Assembly: GCA_048498035.1 (NCBI GenBank)
Contig: JBEHYT010000015.1
Coordinates: 1-64,000 of the forward strand
Reading direction: 5' to 3'
Length of the DNA: 64,000 bases
DNA from: CADEDV01 sp048498035
GTDB taxonomy: Bacteria > Bacteroidota > Bacteroidia > Chitinophagales > Chitinophagaceae
Shown: in pieces, positions 7,113 through 15,973 of the stretch
How positions within the stretch are numbered: position 1 is the stretch's first letter
Layout: every line of letters starts with the position of its first letter
Program-made: the position numbers and the translations under genes
Notes under the pieces: model-generated
The model's input: the letters and a program-made list of their open reading frames with translations, nothing else
Databases searched by the model: none
What the model was told of the DNA's origin: nothing

Positions 7113-8264
7113 ATGGAAATCCGGTTAGTGCGCATCTTAACTATAAACAGGTTATTTGTGCGATTAAAAGATCATTTTTGGATTTTCCCGATCTTCCTAT
7201 TTTTTTCATCCTGTGCACCTCACGGCAAGTATCCTTATGCTATTAAAGATTTTGATGCTTCGCTTCGCCCTCACCTTATCAATCTTGTAGAGAGCGGTAT
7301 CGTTTTGCCTGGAGATACGATACTGGCCAGGGACGTGAGTATTAAAGACCTGGAAAAACTTTCCCGGTCTGAACATCCAATACTTCGGGCAATGGGATTA
7401 CGCGCGCTTTTCCGGCGGGACGCGGTTGGACAGTTTGCTCTTTTAATGAGGCGTCTGGATGATACTGCAATTATAATAGTGGATAGGGGAGAATTTGGGG
7501 ATCAAAAAACAACAGTGAGTGACGATATGCTTGATCATGCGGAATGGAAAACGAAGAAAGATCGCGATAGTACTGTTGCTGAAGTGCTCGCAAAACATAA
7601 TTATCTGCGTTCCGCGTACCTGGTTATTGATCAATTACCGCCGAACGAGCGATATTATGAGATAACAAGGGAACTGGCGTTTCGGCCGGCCAGTAGTCTC
7701 AACCGGTTGGATGATCCGTTTGGATTCCTGGATCGTGAATATGCATTACGTGCGCTTGCGCGATATAAAAAGCCGGAGGACATTAGGCTAATCCAACAAC
7801 AGTTCCTGGAAAACAACCGGCTGTTGAGCAGCGTTTCTTTCGAATTAATGAGGCAGCAGCCAGATACGGCCTATCAAGCTGTACTTGAAAAATATTTCGA
7901 ACGCCAGTTTTTCAAATTCAACGGTAACAGGCGTGACGGATTTACAGGATTTCCAACCCGTCGTGCCGATCCGGAGGACTTTATCGATGCCGTTATAGCT
8001 CAAGAGACTGAGGCAAGCGATAATCTTCTTTACCACCTTTTAGAGCGTCTTAACCTCTCAACCACGTTGCCTGATCGTGCTGGTATCCTGGACTACACGG
8101 TGACGGCCATTTGGGAACATCCCTGTGATGCCTATGCTAAACTGCGAACATTCATAGGGGAGCGGGCAGAATTATTACAGCGAAAAGTTAGGCTTGTCCA
8201 ACCGACTGGTGTTTATCCTGGTCGGCCTGATTCCTTAAACCGCCCTATACGGTGGGTGAATTAG
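7113..8264 (+). CDS. Probable lipoprotein of unknown function, helical-repeat-like
   Basis: A 383-residue protein I do not recognise. The N-terminus has a basic stretch, a hydrophobic segment (HFWIFPIFLFF) and a lipobox-like FSSC, so it is probably lipidated on Cys at about 34 and exported. The body is rich in Leu/Arg helices with regularly spaced segments such as HPILRAMGLRALFRRD and YALRALARYKKPEDI. These suggest HEAT/Armadillo-like repeats (inference). An upstream GTG-type extension to 7059 would place charged residues before the signal and is less likely. The gene stands alone between two hydrolase genes. Confidence 0.6.
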   Translation: MEIRLVRILTINRLFVRLKDHFWIFPIFLFFSSCAPHGKYPYAIKDFDASLRPHLINLVESGIVLPGDTILARDVSIKDLEKLSRSEHPILRAMGLRALFRRDAVGQFALLMRRLDDTAIIIVDRGEFGDQKTTVSDDMLDHAEWKTKKDRDSTVAEVLAKHNYLRSAYLVIDQLPPNERYYEITRELAFRPASSLNRLDDPFGFLDREYALRALARYKKPEDIRLIQQQFLENNRLLSSVSFELMRQQPDTAYQAVLEKYFERQFFKFNGNRRDGFTGFPTRRADPEDFIDAVIAQETEASDNLLYHLLERLNLSTTLPDRAGILDYTVTAIWEHPCDAYAKLRTFIGERAELLQRKVRLVQPTGVYPGRPDSLNRPIRWVN

Positions 8265-8438
8265 CCATTCTCATCCTATCGCTTTAGCTTTCTATAAGGC
8301 ACACTGCCAGATACGGCGCCATTTCGCTATTACAGCAGGCTCCTGTCGCATTGCCCCCCTGATTTGTCGTACTTACACCGTCCGGGTTTAAAAAAACCTC
8401 CCCATCTTTACAGTGTTCATCACCTCAAAAAACAGAAC

Positions 8439-9311
8439 ATGAGAAATTCATTCAGTTTAAAACGTATTGCATTAGTAGCCCTGGCAGCGCTGTTATTATT
8501 GACTGTTACACCGGCACATGCCCAGCAGGCAAAACCTTCCAGCAGCGGCTATGCACCCGTTAATGGCATCAAAATGTACTATGAAGTGTATGGCGAAGGC
8601 ACACCCCTCATCCTGCTGCACGGCGCATTTTATACCATTGATCTCAACTGGAGCCAACTCATCCCGGAATTATCAAAAACACATAAAGTAATCGCACTCG
8701 AATTCCAGGGACATGGCCATACCCCATATTCAGAACGCGAGATGTCTATTACTAACTTTTCAGCAGATGTAAAAGGGCTGATGGATTACCTGAAAATTGA
8801 TAGCGCGGATATTGCCGGTTACAGTATGGGAGGCTCTGTAGCGTACCAGTTTGCCATCGACAATCCAACGCGCCTGCGAAAACTGGTGATCATTTCTTCT
8901 ACCTATAAAAGCAGCGGCTGGCTGCCGGTAGTCAACACGGGTTTTTCCAACCTGAGCACTGATATTTTTAATAATACGCCGCTCCAGACAGCGTATGACG
9001 CTGTGGCGCCCGATAAGAAGAACTGGACTAAATTTCTGAAACAAATGTTTGCCTTTGCCGATGTGCCGTTTGATTGTGGAGATTCAAATGTGGCAAAGAT
9101 CACTGCACCGGTGATGATCATTTCCGGCGATAATGACGGGCTGGATAAAGTGGAACTGGCTAAAACCTATCAAATGCTGGGTGGAGGCGTTGCGGCAGAC
9201 TTGCAGCCAATGCCGAAAGCCCGACTGGCGATTGTTCCCGGACAAAGCCACGTAAGCGTGATGATGCAAACGAACACAATTGCGGCTTACCTGCAAGACT
9301 TCCTTAAATAA
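8439..9311 (+). CDS. Secreted alpha/beta hydrolase
   Basis: A 290-residue exported alpha/beta hydrolase. The signal peptide at 1-30 ends in PAHAQQ. The oxyanion-hole motif LILLHGAF comes next, followed by the nucleophile elbow AGYSMGGSVA (Ser at about 130), an acid region around ISGDNDGLD and the catalytic-type His in PGQSHVSV near the C-terminus. The core is of the BioH/epoxide-hydrolase/haloperoxidase type; the substrate is unknown. The frame is open back to 8364, but the ATG at 8439 directly precedes the signal peptide and is chosen. A CATCTTTA sequence about 30 bases upstream is a weak -7 candidate. Confidence 0.85.
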   Translation: MRNSFSLKRIALVALAALLLLTVTPAHAQQAKPSSSGYAPVNGIKMYYEVYGEGTPLILLHGAFYTIDLNWSQLIPELSKTHKVIALEFQGHGHTPYSEREMSITNFSADVKGLMDYLKIDSADIAGYSMGGSVAYQFAIDNPTRLRKLVIISSTYKSSGWLPVVNTGFSNLSTDIFNNTPLQTAYDAVAPDKKNWTKFLKQMFAFADVPFDCGDSNVAKITAPVMIISGDNDGLDKVELAKTYQMLGGGVAADLQPMPKARLAIVPGQSHVSVMMQTNTIAAYLQDFLK

Positions 9312-9352
9312 GAAATTCCAACTTTTTTAGAATCCTGCTAAAAAAATACGAA

Positions 9353-9946
9353 ATGCGAAAAATAACAGTAATGTCGATGCTTTCCCTGGACGGCGTAATG
9401 CAGGCCCCCGGCGGCCCGGATGAAGATCTGTCCGGAGGATTTAAGTACGGTGGCTGGACAGCCGCCTACGGTGATGAACAGATTGGAAAAATAATGGCGG
9501 AAGAGTTGAAGCCGGCCGATTACCTGTTGGGACGCAAAACCTATGATATTTTTTCGGCCTATTGGCCGCTGCATGATGATTTTTGGCCTGGCATCAATGC
9601 GGGTGCGAAATACGTTTTGTCCAATACCGTGAGCAAATCAGACTGGAACAACACTTCTTTTCTCCAGACAGTTGCGGCTATCGAACAGCTGAAAAATTCA
9701 GAAGGCGGAGATCTGCAGGTGTGGGGAAGCAGTGAATTGGTGCACCTGCTGCTAAAGCATAACCTGGTGGATGAACTGCGGGTAAAGATATACCCGGTGT
9801 TGCTGGGAAAAGGTAAAAAGTTGTTTGACGATGGCATTGCTCCTGCCGCCCTCACATTAACGGAAACACAGGTTACATCAAAGGGCGTAATTGTTGCCAA
9901 TTACCAACGGGCGGGAAATATTTTAACCGGGCGGGTTGAGATTTAA
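9353..9946 (+). CDS. Dihydrofolate reductase-like (RibD C-terminal) protein 1
   Basis: A 197-residue protein of the RibD C-terminal / DHFR-like reductase family (YyaP/YwjB type). Visible hallmarks are the N-terminal SMLSLDGVMQAPGGPDED and the nucleotide-binding stretch LLGRKTYDIFSAYWP. GGDLQVWGSSELVHLLL and VYPVLLGKGKKLFD-like segments follow. Members bind NADPH, but most of this subfamily have no proven substrate. It is the first of three closely spaced genes (9353, 9958, 10444), the third being a paralogue, with gaps of 11 and 18 bases, so an operon is likely. Confidence 0.85.
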   Translation: MRKITVMSMLSLDGVMQAPGGPDEDLSGGFKYGGWTAAYGDEQIGKIMAEELKPADYLLGRKTYDIFSAYWPLHDDFWPGINAGAKYVLSNTVSKSDWNNTSFLQTVAAIEQLKNSEGGDLQVWGSSELVHLLLKHNLVDELRVKIYPVLLGKGKKLFDDGIAPAALTLTETQVTSKGVIVANYQRAGNILTGRVEI

Positions 9947-9957
9947 AATTCAAGGAC

Positions 9958-10425
9958 ATGGCTAAAAATAAATTACTACGAATGGATAATATGGGGATTG
10001 TAGTAGAGTCCCTGGATGATGCCATTTTATTTTTTGAAGAAATTGGGCTTACCCTCCAGGGCAGGGCCAATATCGAAGGGGAGTGGGCCGGTAGGGTAAC
10101 GGGACTTGGGTCTCAATCAGTAGAAATTGCAATGATGGTAACACCGGATGGGAGCAGTCGGCTGGAGCTTTCACAATTCTATTCGCCTGCCGTGATTTCA
10201 GATCATCGCAATGCGCCGGTAAATGCGCTGGGTTATTTGCGACTGATGTTTGCCGTAGAAGACCTGGATGAATTGTTGCAACGCCTCACCAAATTGGGCG
10301 CACAGTTGGAAGGTGAAGTAGTACAGTATGAGAATATATACCGGCTTTGCTATATTCGATCTGCGGATGGGCTGCTGATTGGCCTGGCAGAAGAGCTGGC
10401 AGGAAAAAATAAATCAAAAAAATAA
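9958..10425 (+). CDS. VOC (glyoxalase/dioxygenase-fold) protein
   Basis: A 155-residue single-domain VOC superfamily protein, with two beta-alpha-beta-beta-beta modules readable as DNMGIVVESLDDAILFFEEIGLTL and YLRLMFAVEDLDELLQRL. In the first module the usual metal-ligand His is replaced (NMGIVV), so classical metal-dependent glyoxalase chemistry is uncertain. The C-terminal YIRSADGLLIGLAEEL supplies the usual acid. It lies between the two DHFR-like genes with short gaps, and a shared detoxification or modification role is inferred. Confidence 0.82.
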   Translation: MAKNKLLRMDNMGIVVESLDDAILFFEEIGLTLQGRANIEGEWAGRVTGLGSQSVEIAMMVTPDGSSRLELSQFYSPAVISDHRNAPVNALGYLRLMFAVEDLDELLQRLTKLGAQLEGEVVQYENIYRLCYIRSADGLLIGLAEELAGKNKSKK

Positions 10426-10443
10426 ACTGAAAACAATAACATT

Positions 10444-11013
10444 ATGCGGAAACTTTTTTCATTCATGCACATTTCGCTCGACGGCTTTGTAGCAGGTCCC
10501 CATGGGGAAATGAACTGGATCAAGGTAGACGAAGAGATCTTTGACTATGTTGGAATCCGTATCGGCCAGGGCGATACCGCGATGTACGGCCGGAAGACGT
10601 ATGAAATGATGGAGAATTATTGGCCCACAGCCGGAGATAAGCCTTCTGCAAGCAAACATGATATTGAGCATTCAAAATGGTATAAGAATGTACACAAAGT
10701 GGTATTGTCCAGGACGCTGAAAGGTGAGCAACGCGCCAATACAACTATCATCAGCGATGATATTGTTGCCCAAACCAATGCCGTAAAACAACGGGAGGGA
10801 GGCGATATCCTGTTGTTTGGCAGTCCGTCTGCCACCCATGTGCTGATGGCGGAAGGATTGATTGACGGGTACTGGCTATTTGTAAACCCAATTGTATTGG
10901 GCGCGGGCATTCCGCTTTTTGCAAATGTGAAAGATAAAATCAAGCTCACGCTGCGCAATACCAGGCGTTTTACAAGCGGCGTAACGGAACTGGATTACGT
11001 GGTTGCGAAATAA
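10444..11013 (+). CDS. Dihydrofolate reductase-like (RibD C-terminal) protein 2
   Basis: A 189-residue paralogue of the gene at 9353. It shows FMHISLDGFVAGPHGEMNWIK at the N-terminus, AMYGRKTYEMMENYWPTAGD in the cofactor region, GGDILLFGSPSATHVLM and the C-terminal NPIVLGAGIPLF. The two copies differ clearly along their length, so they are not a recent duplication. It is the last gene of the tight 9353-11013 cluster. The DUF1801 gene follows after 87 bases and may be independent. Confidence 0.85.
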   Translation: MRKLFSFMHISLDGFVAGPHGEMNWIKVDEEIFDYVGIRIGQGDTAMYGRKTYEMMENYWPTAGDKPSASKHDIEHSKWYKNVHKVVLSRTLKGEQRANTTIISDDIVAQTNAVKQREGGDILLFGSPSATHVLMAEGLIDGYWLFVNPIVLGAGIPLFANVKDKIKLTLRNTRRFTSGVTELDYVVAK

Positions 11014-11100
11014 CCGATCAGCGATATACAAGTGTACAATAGCTTTCTCGTTTGTCAATAGTTGTTTATCGCGTAGTAACTGACGCTAATTTTTTATGCT

Positions 11101-11529
11101 ATGGCTGTAAAACAGGACATCCGGCAGTATATCGGCAGCCAGCCGGAAGGGAAAAAGGCTGACCTGGAAGCGCTCCATCAGTTAATATTAAAAATAGACC
11201 CTGGCTGCAAGCTCTGGTTCCTGGATGGTAAGAACAGTGACGGGAAAGTTGTGTCTAATCCGAATATTGGTTACGGCTCCCAGCAATTAACCTATGCCAA
11301 CAAGACAAGCCGGGAGTTTTACCAGGTTGGGTTATGCGCTACAAAGACAGGCATCTCCGTGTACATTCTTGGGTACAAGGATAAATTGTATTTATCAAAA
11401 ACCTATGGAAAGAAGTTGGGAAAGGCAACGGTAACGGGTTATTGCATTAATTTTAAAACCCTTGCCGATGTTGATCTTGATGTGCTTGCGACTGCCATTC
11501 GTAATAGGCTGGAGCAGGGGGAAGGGTAG
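11101..11529 (+). CDS. DUF1801 domain protein
   Basis: A 142-residue soluble protein of the DUF1801 (YdhG-like) family. It carries the N-terminal helix pattern in which a peptide of about 30 residues precedes ILKIDPGCKLWF, and the conserved core IGYGSQQLTYANK ... FYQVGLCATKTGISVYI. The C-terminal GYCINFKTLADVDLDVLATAI matches the family's closing helix. No enzymatic role is established for this family. The gene has no signal peptide and lies convergent to the ABC-F gene, separated by 159 bases without an obvious terminator. Confidence 0.8.
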   Translation: MAVKQDIRQYIGSQPEGKKADLEALHQLILKIDPGCKLWFLDGKNSDGKVVSNPNIGYGSQQLTYANKTSREFYQVGLCATKTGISVYILGYKDKLYLSKTYGKKLGKATVTGYCINFKTLADVDLDVLATAIRNRLEQGEG

Positions 11530-11688
11530 TGAAAAGCCCTTGCCTTGCTTCTATAGCCTGATTGATAGTTGGAGTTGCCCGCCAAGACCATCCCGAATGA
11601 TCCGCTGCAGCGTAGAAAAACGAACATCTTTCAGCCCAATCAGACAACTATTTTTTTGTCAGCTTTCAGAGCTACTGTTTACTGCGGT

Positions 11689-13575
11689 TTATCCGGCCAG
11701 TTCGCTCAATTCCAGCCATCGCATTTCTTTTTCATCCAGCATACTGGTTACTTCGCCAATGCGGTTCGACAAAACCTGTAACTCTTCAAATGGTAATTCG
11801 CCGCTGGCCAGTTTTTTTGTAATCAGTTCTTTTTCTGCTGCCAGGTCTGTAATTTCTTTTTCAAGGCCTTCAAATTCCCGTTTTTCCTTGTAGGAAAGTT
11901 GTCGCCGGGCAGCGGGTGCTGTTTTAGTCGAAGCTGACGTAACCGTCTGCGTTGCCACGGGAACAGCTGTTGGTTCTTTTTCTTTTTTTAACTGCTCCAA
12001 ACGGTATTGGGTATAGTTGCCGGGAAAATCGCGGATGGCGCCGTCACCTTCAAATACAAAAAGATGATCTACCAACCGATCCATAAAATAGCGATCGTGC
12101 GAAACAATCAGCAGGCAGCCGGGAAATTCGCTTAAAAAATTTTCCAGCACACCCAGCGTGGGCAGGTCCAGGTCGTTGGTGGGCTCATCCAGCACCAGGA
12201 AATTGGGACTTTTAAACAGGATGCTGAGCAGATGCAAACGTCGTTTTTCTCCACCGCTCAGGCTATTGATGTAGGTGTATTGTTTATCGGGATCAAATAA
12301 GAATAATTGAAGGAATTGGGCTGCGCTTAGCGAGCCGCCGCTGGCGAGTGGGAAATTTTCTGCAATTGATTTTACAAATTCTATCACCCGCATATCTTCT
12401 TTCAATACCAGCCCCTGCTGTGAGTAGTTGCCAAATACAACGGTGTCTCCAACATTTACTTTCCCACTATCAGCCTGTTCTTCTCCCTGGAGAATATTGA
12501 TAAAAGTTGATTTCCCAACGCCATTTTTTCCTACGATACCGATGCGTTCACCTTTTTTAAAGGTGTAGTCGAAACCGCGGAGAATCACTTTGTCGCCATA
12601 GCTTTTGTACACTTTCTTTAGCTCGATCACTTTTCCTCCCAACCGGTTCATTTTCATTTCCAGTTGAAGTTGCTCGTCTTCTACACGCTGTTTGGCTTTT
12701 TTCTCGATCTCGTAAAAATTATCCTGCCGGCTTTTGCTTTTGGTGGTGCGCGCTTTGGGTTGTTTGCGCATCCATTCCAGTTCCCGGCGGTATGTATTTC
12801 GGGCTTTATCAATGCTGGCCAGTTCGCTTTCGATGCGGGCTGCTTTTTTCTCCAGGTAATTTTCGTAGTTGCCTTTATAGACAAACATTTCACCGGCATC
12901 GAGTTCCCAAATTTCATCGCATACGGCGTCCAGGAAATAGCGGTCGTGCGTAACAAGCAGTAGCGTGGTGTTTTCCTTTGCCAGGTAATATTCAAGCCAT
13001 TCCACCATTTCAACATCCAGGTGGTTGGTGGGTTCATCCATTACCAGCAACACGTGTTTGTGTTCAAAGCCGATATCGATCAACGTTCTTGCCAGGGCCA
13101 CCCGCTTCCGCTGTCCGCCGCTTAGTGTAACAACTGCCTGGTCAAGCTGGTGAATATTCAGTTTACCGAGCACCTGTTTCACTTTTGCATCAAAGTCCCA
13201 GGCGCCGAGTTCATCCATTTTAATAACAGCTGTACTTAAACGGGCAGCATCTTCCCGTTCACTGGCGGCTTCATATTCACGGATGGCAGCGATGGTAGGA
13301 TGTTCGTGGAAGAAAATATTCTCCAGGATCGATTTATGTTCAACAAATTCAGGTTCCTGTTCAAACAGAACAACGTCTACATCTTTATTGATCCAAAGTT
13401 TTCCTTCATCGGCTGTTTCTCTTCCGGCGAGGATTCGTAACAGTGTTGATTTCCCTGTTCCATTTCGCGCGACAAGCGCGATTTTGTCACCTTCTTCAAT
13501 ATGAAACGAGATGTCGGAAAAAAGTGGGTTGATACCGTAGCTTTTGGAAATGCCTTCAGCAGAAACGTAATGCAT
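11689..13575 (-). CDS. ABC-F family ATPase (Uup-like)
   Basis: A 628-residue cytosolic tandem ABC ATPase without membrane segments. Domain 1 has Walker A ARNGTGKSTLL (about 36-46), signature LSGGQRKRVALAR and Walker B VLLVMDEPTNHLD. A charged linker (the P-site tRNA interaction motif region) follows, with EWMRKQPKARTTK-type text. Domain 2 has GKNGVGKSTFIN, LSGGEKRRLHLL and FLVLDEPTNDLD. A coiled-coil tail of about 90 residues (KREFEGLEKEITDLAAEKE) is typical of Uup. ABC-F proteins act on ribosomes or, for Uup, also on branched DNA intermediates. A TATCTTTG box lies four bases before the ATG. Confidence 0.9.
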   Translation of the reverse strand: MHYVSAEGISKSYGINPLFSDISFHIEEGDKIALVARNGTGKSTLLRILAGRETADEGKLWINKDVDVVLFEQEPEFVEHKSILENIFFHEHPTIAAIREYEAASEREDAARLSTAVIKMDELGAWDFDAKVKQVLGKLNIHQLDQAVVTLSGGQRKRVALARTLIDIGFEHKHVLLVMDEPTNHLDVEMVEWLEYYLAKENTTLLLVTHDRYFLDAVCDEIWELDAGEMFVYKGNYENYLEKKAARIESELASIDKARNTYRRELEWMRKQPKARTTKSKSRQDNFYEIEKKAKQRVEDEQLQLEMKMNRLGGKVIELKKVYKSYGDKVILRGFDYTFKKGERIGIVGKNGVGKSTFINILQGEEQADSGKVNVGDTVVFGNYSQQGLVLKEDMRVIEFVKSIAENFPLASGGSLSAAQFLQLFLFDPDKQYTYINSLSGGEKRRLHLLSILFKSPNFLVLDEPTNDLDLPTLGVLENFLSEFPGCLLIVSHDRYFMDRLVDHLFVFEGDGAIRDFPGNYTQYRLEQLKKEKEPTAVPVATQTVTSASTKTAPAARRQLSYKEKREFEGLEKEITDLAAEKELITKKLASGELPFEELQVLSNRIGEVTSMLDEKEMRWLELSELAG

Positions 13576-13579
13576 AGTG

Positions 13580-13587
13580 CAAAGATA
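13580..13587 (-). promoter_or_regulatory. Promoter -7 box TATCTTTG for the ABC-F gene
   Basis: Read on the minus strand this is a perfect TAnnTTTG box ending four bases before the ATG at 13575. That leaves no room for a conventional leader or Shine-Dalgarno, so a leaderless transcript is likely if this box is used. Confidence 0.55.
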
Positions 13588-13661
13588 CTGAATGACAATG
13601 CTCTGTGAGTTTTGCGGCTTTGTGGCACAATTTTTTTACTATAAATGCCAAATACGTGATT

Positions 13662-14231
13662 ATGTCGCAATCAATAGTTGAACTCATTCAGACCAACCTG
13701 GGATATCCTGCATTGGAAAAAGTGGATCCAAACAGCCAGGATTTGAAAGCTTCGGTACAACCGGTTGATAAACTGCGGCAGGGAGCAATTGCTGCTGTTT
13801 TAACCGGGTTATATACATTTACCCGAACAGAAGATGGCTGTAACATGGTGATTTCTGGGAAAGATCGTGAAGACTGGCTATCCGTTATTTTCCGGGGTCG
13901 CGAAGCGGCCGTTGTGGAAAAACTTACCCGTTATTCCGGGATGCGGCAGGCGGATGCCGAGCGCGAGTTGGATACGGTTGCCCCCGTTGCCATTGTTGAA
14001 TTAAAGCGTGCAAGTGGTGATCCGCTTACGTGTGAAAAAGTTAGAAATTATATGACCTCGCAACGTCATGCCATACTGGTTTATTTGCCAGCTGTGCTGG
14101 AAATGGGCAGTTTGCTGGATGATGAAGTGTTGGATGATAAAACCAATAAGATGGAAGGTCCGGTTTCCAATTTTATGCATAAGATAGAGAATGTATTGTC
14201 AAAAGGCGGATCGGAGACCGGTACATTCTAA
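13662..14231 (+). CDS. Conserved hypothetical cytosolic protein
   Basis: A 189-residue soluble protein with no signal peptide or membrane segment; I do not recognise its family. It starts MSQSIVELIQTNLGYPALEK and has alternating helical segments (KLRQGAIAAVLTGLYTF, REAAVVEKLTRYSGM). The C-terminal half contains VYLPAVLEMGSLLDDEVLDD. The frame is open to a GTG at 13605, but the ATG at 13662 gives a natural helical N-terminus. Its stop overlaps the stop of the DnaJ-like gene on the opposite strand by four bases (14228-14231). Confidence 0.65.
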   Translation: MSQSIVELIQTNLGYPALEKVDPNSQDLKASVQPVDKLRQGAIAAVLTGLYTFTRTEDGCNMVISGKDREDWLSVIFRGREAAVVEKLTRYSGMRQADAERELDTVAPVAIVELKRASGDPLTCEKVRNYMTSQRHAILVYLPAVLEMGSLLDDEVLDDKTNKMEGPVSNFMHKIENVLSKGGSETGTF

Positions 14232-14875
14232 TGTTGAATAAAAAACAGGATGGCGCAGGTGATCAGCACGGCCAGGAATACAAGCCAGGGCGTAAGTTTT
14301 TCCCAGCGCTCGCGGTTGCGATGCTGTTGTTGGATAGCTGGCAGTTCCTGTTTGAACATACTACTAATAGGTAGTTGACCGATACGATTAATAATTTCAG
14401 CAAAATCTGCGGCAGGTAGCATCCTGCCGTTTTTTAATACTAAACGGCCTGCTGTATCAAAAATGTCGGTATCGTTAAATGTTGCCAGCACAGTAAGTGT
14501 TTCATCATTTAATACTTCCCGCAGTTGCAGGAATAAGCCGTGGCGGTTAAACCGGTATTGATCGGTGTGAGCCATCTGCTTATCCAGCGCGAGGGATTCT
14601 GTAAGAAGGTGCTCTGGCGTAATAATGATGGCTTTTTGTTTTCTTCCCTGGCTTTGCGCATACCACCGCTGGTCCAGGTAGGCTTTTTTGCGTGCAGGGT
14701 GGCTAAGCACTTCGTACGCTTCTTTTATTTCCCGGAAACGCGCATTTGTATGCGGGTCATTTTTTGTTTTATCGGGATGCAGTTGTTGTGCCAGGAGCCG
14801 GTAGGCTTTTTTTATGTCATCGCGGCTGGCGGAGGGTGAAATGTTTAATATGGAATAATAATCTTTCAGGTACAT
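14228..14875 (-). CDS. J-domain protein with C-terminal membrane anchor
   Basis: A 215-residue DnaJ-type co-chaperone. The J domain occupies about 1-68: DYYSILNISPSASRDDIKKAYR, then the diagnostic HPD in QLHPDKTKNDP and FREIKEAYEVLSHPARKKAYLD. There is no Gly/Phe-rich or zinc-finger region. The C-terminus ends in a single membrane helix (TPWLVFLAVLITCAILFF, about 195-212), so the J domain faces the cytosol and would recruit DnaK to the membrane (inference). The middle region is unassigned. A TATCTTTG box lies eight bases upstream of the ATG. Confidence 0.88.
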   Translation of the reverse strand: MYLKDYYSILNISPSASRDDIKKAYRLLAQQLHPDKTKNDPHTNARFREIKEAYEVLSHPARKKAYLDQRWYAQSQGRKQKAIIITPEHLLTESLALDKQMAHTDQYRFNRHGLFLQLREVLNDETLTVLATFNDTDIFDTAGRLVLKNGRMLPAADFAEIINRIGQLPISSMFKQELPAIQQQHRNRERWEKLTPWLVFLAVLITCAILFFIQH

Positions 14876-14883
14876 CGATATGG

Positions 14884-14891
14884 CAAAGATA
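14884..14891 (-). promoter_or_regulatory. Promoter -7 box TATCTTTG for the J-domain gene
   Basis: A perfect TAnnTTTG match on the minus strand, eight bases before the ATG at 14875. The predicted start point lies within a few bases of the start codon. Confidence 0.55.
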
Positions 14892-14984
14892 AATTATATG
14901 TGGACAGGGTCAGGTTCTGCAACTTTTTGTGTTCGCGCTGCGCGCAGAATGCAGTAACTTTAGAGACAATTCAAAAACGATTTT

Positions 14985-15758
14985 ATGGAAAAGAATAAAA
15001 ACAATCCCCGTCGGGAATTTTTAAAAACGACCGGGAAAGCAGGTCTTGCTGCCGGTTTGTCCATGACTATTTTACCATCAATTGCCGCTCAACATGAGCG
15101 ATTGACTGGCAACCGGGTGAATGGTGCGGGTTATTTTGCTGAAGATATTCCATATAATCAAACGCCGTTGCCATACGCGTATGCAGCATTGGAGCCGTCC
15201 ATTGATGCAATGACGATGGAAATTCATTATTCCAAACATGCTTCCGCTTATGCAAAAAACCTGGCGGATGCAGTTGCTGCTGAAAAAGTGGATATGAAAG
15301 CGCAGAAGCTGGCCGACGTATTGGCAAAAATCTCAAAGTACTCGACAAAGATGCGCAATAACGGCGGCGGTCATTACAATCATGAATTCTTCTGGAAATC
15401 AATGCATGCACCGGTGCAGGGCAACCGGCCTGGTACGGCGCTGGTAGATGCGCTTGCAAAAGATTTCGGTTCAGTGGAGGCGTTTAAAACCCAGTTTAAT
15501 GACGCTGCAAAGAATCGTTTTGGCAGCGGCTGGGCCTGGTTGCTAAAAGGTACGGACGGCAAATTACTGGTAAGTTCTACGCCTAACCAGGACAACCCAT
15601 TGATGGATGTAGCAGAGATAAAAGGTACGCCGCTACTGGGCCTTGATGTTTGGGAACATGCTTATTATTTGAAATACCAGAACCGGCGTCCTGACTACGT
15701 AGGCGCGTGGTGGGATTTGGTGGACTGGAACCGGGTGGAGCAGCGCTGGAGGGGATAA
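14985..15758 (+). CDS. Tat-exported Fe/Mn superoxide dismutase
   Basis: A 257-residue superoxide dismutase converting superoxide to peroxide and oxygen. All four metal ligands are seen: His in MEIHYSKH, His in GGGHYNHEFFW, then Asp and His in GLDVWEHAYYLKY. The family stretch RFGSGWAWL is present. The N-terminus is a twin-arginine signal, RREFLKTTGKAGLAAGLSM, ending in PSIAAQ. The enzyme should therefore fold with its metal in the cytoplasm and be exported to the periplasm. Fe versus Mn specificity is not determinable by eye. The start ATG gives a normal Tat n-region. Confidence 0.93.
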   Translation: MEKNKNNPRREFLKTTGKAGLAAGLSMTILPSIAAQHERLTGNRVNGAGYFAEDIPYNQTPLPYAYAALEPSIDAMTMEIHYSKHASAYAKNLADAVAAEKVDMKAQKLADVLAKISKYSTKMRNNGGGHYNHEFFWKSMHAPVQGNRPGTALVDALAKDFGSVEAFKTQFNDAAKNRFGSGWAWLLKGTDGKLLVSSTPNQDNPLMDVAEIKGTPLLGLDVWEHAYYLKYQNRRPDYVGAWWDLVDWNRVEQRWRG

Positions 15759-15973
15759 AAAAGTTCATTTGTGAACGATTTTAACACCCGGATTAGAACT
15801 TCGTTAATGAAATTGTTAGCGTTCCTACAATGTTTTGTAAAAACTGGCTTTCAGGGGATTGTCCTGCCACCGATGGCATAAAAATAGCGTCATATTGGTA
15901 GTAAACAGTAAAGAAAACACATGACCCCGAAAATGGTTTTCGTATGATTAATTACTACTAAAAAATTTCGTCC

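Noticed and set aside
11689..13575. ABC-F as an antibiotic-resistance ribosome-protection protein
   Set aside because: The coiled-coil C-terminal tail and general features fit the housekeeping Uup type; no resistance-specific linker could be recognised.
15759..15782. Terminator after the superoxide dismutase gene
   Set aside because: Only a 5-bp stem (gttca / tgaac) without a T-run is present.
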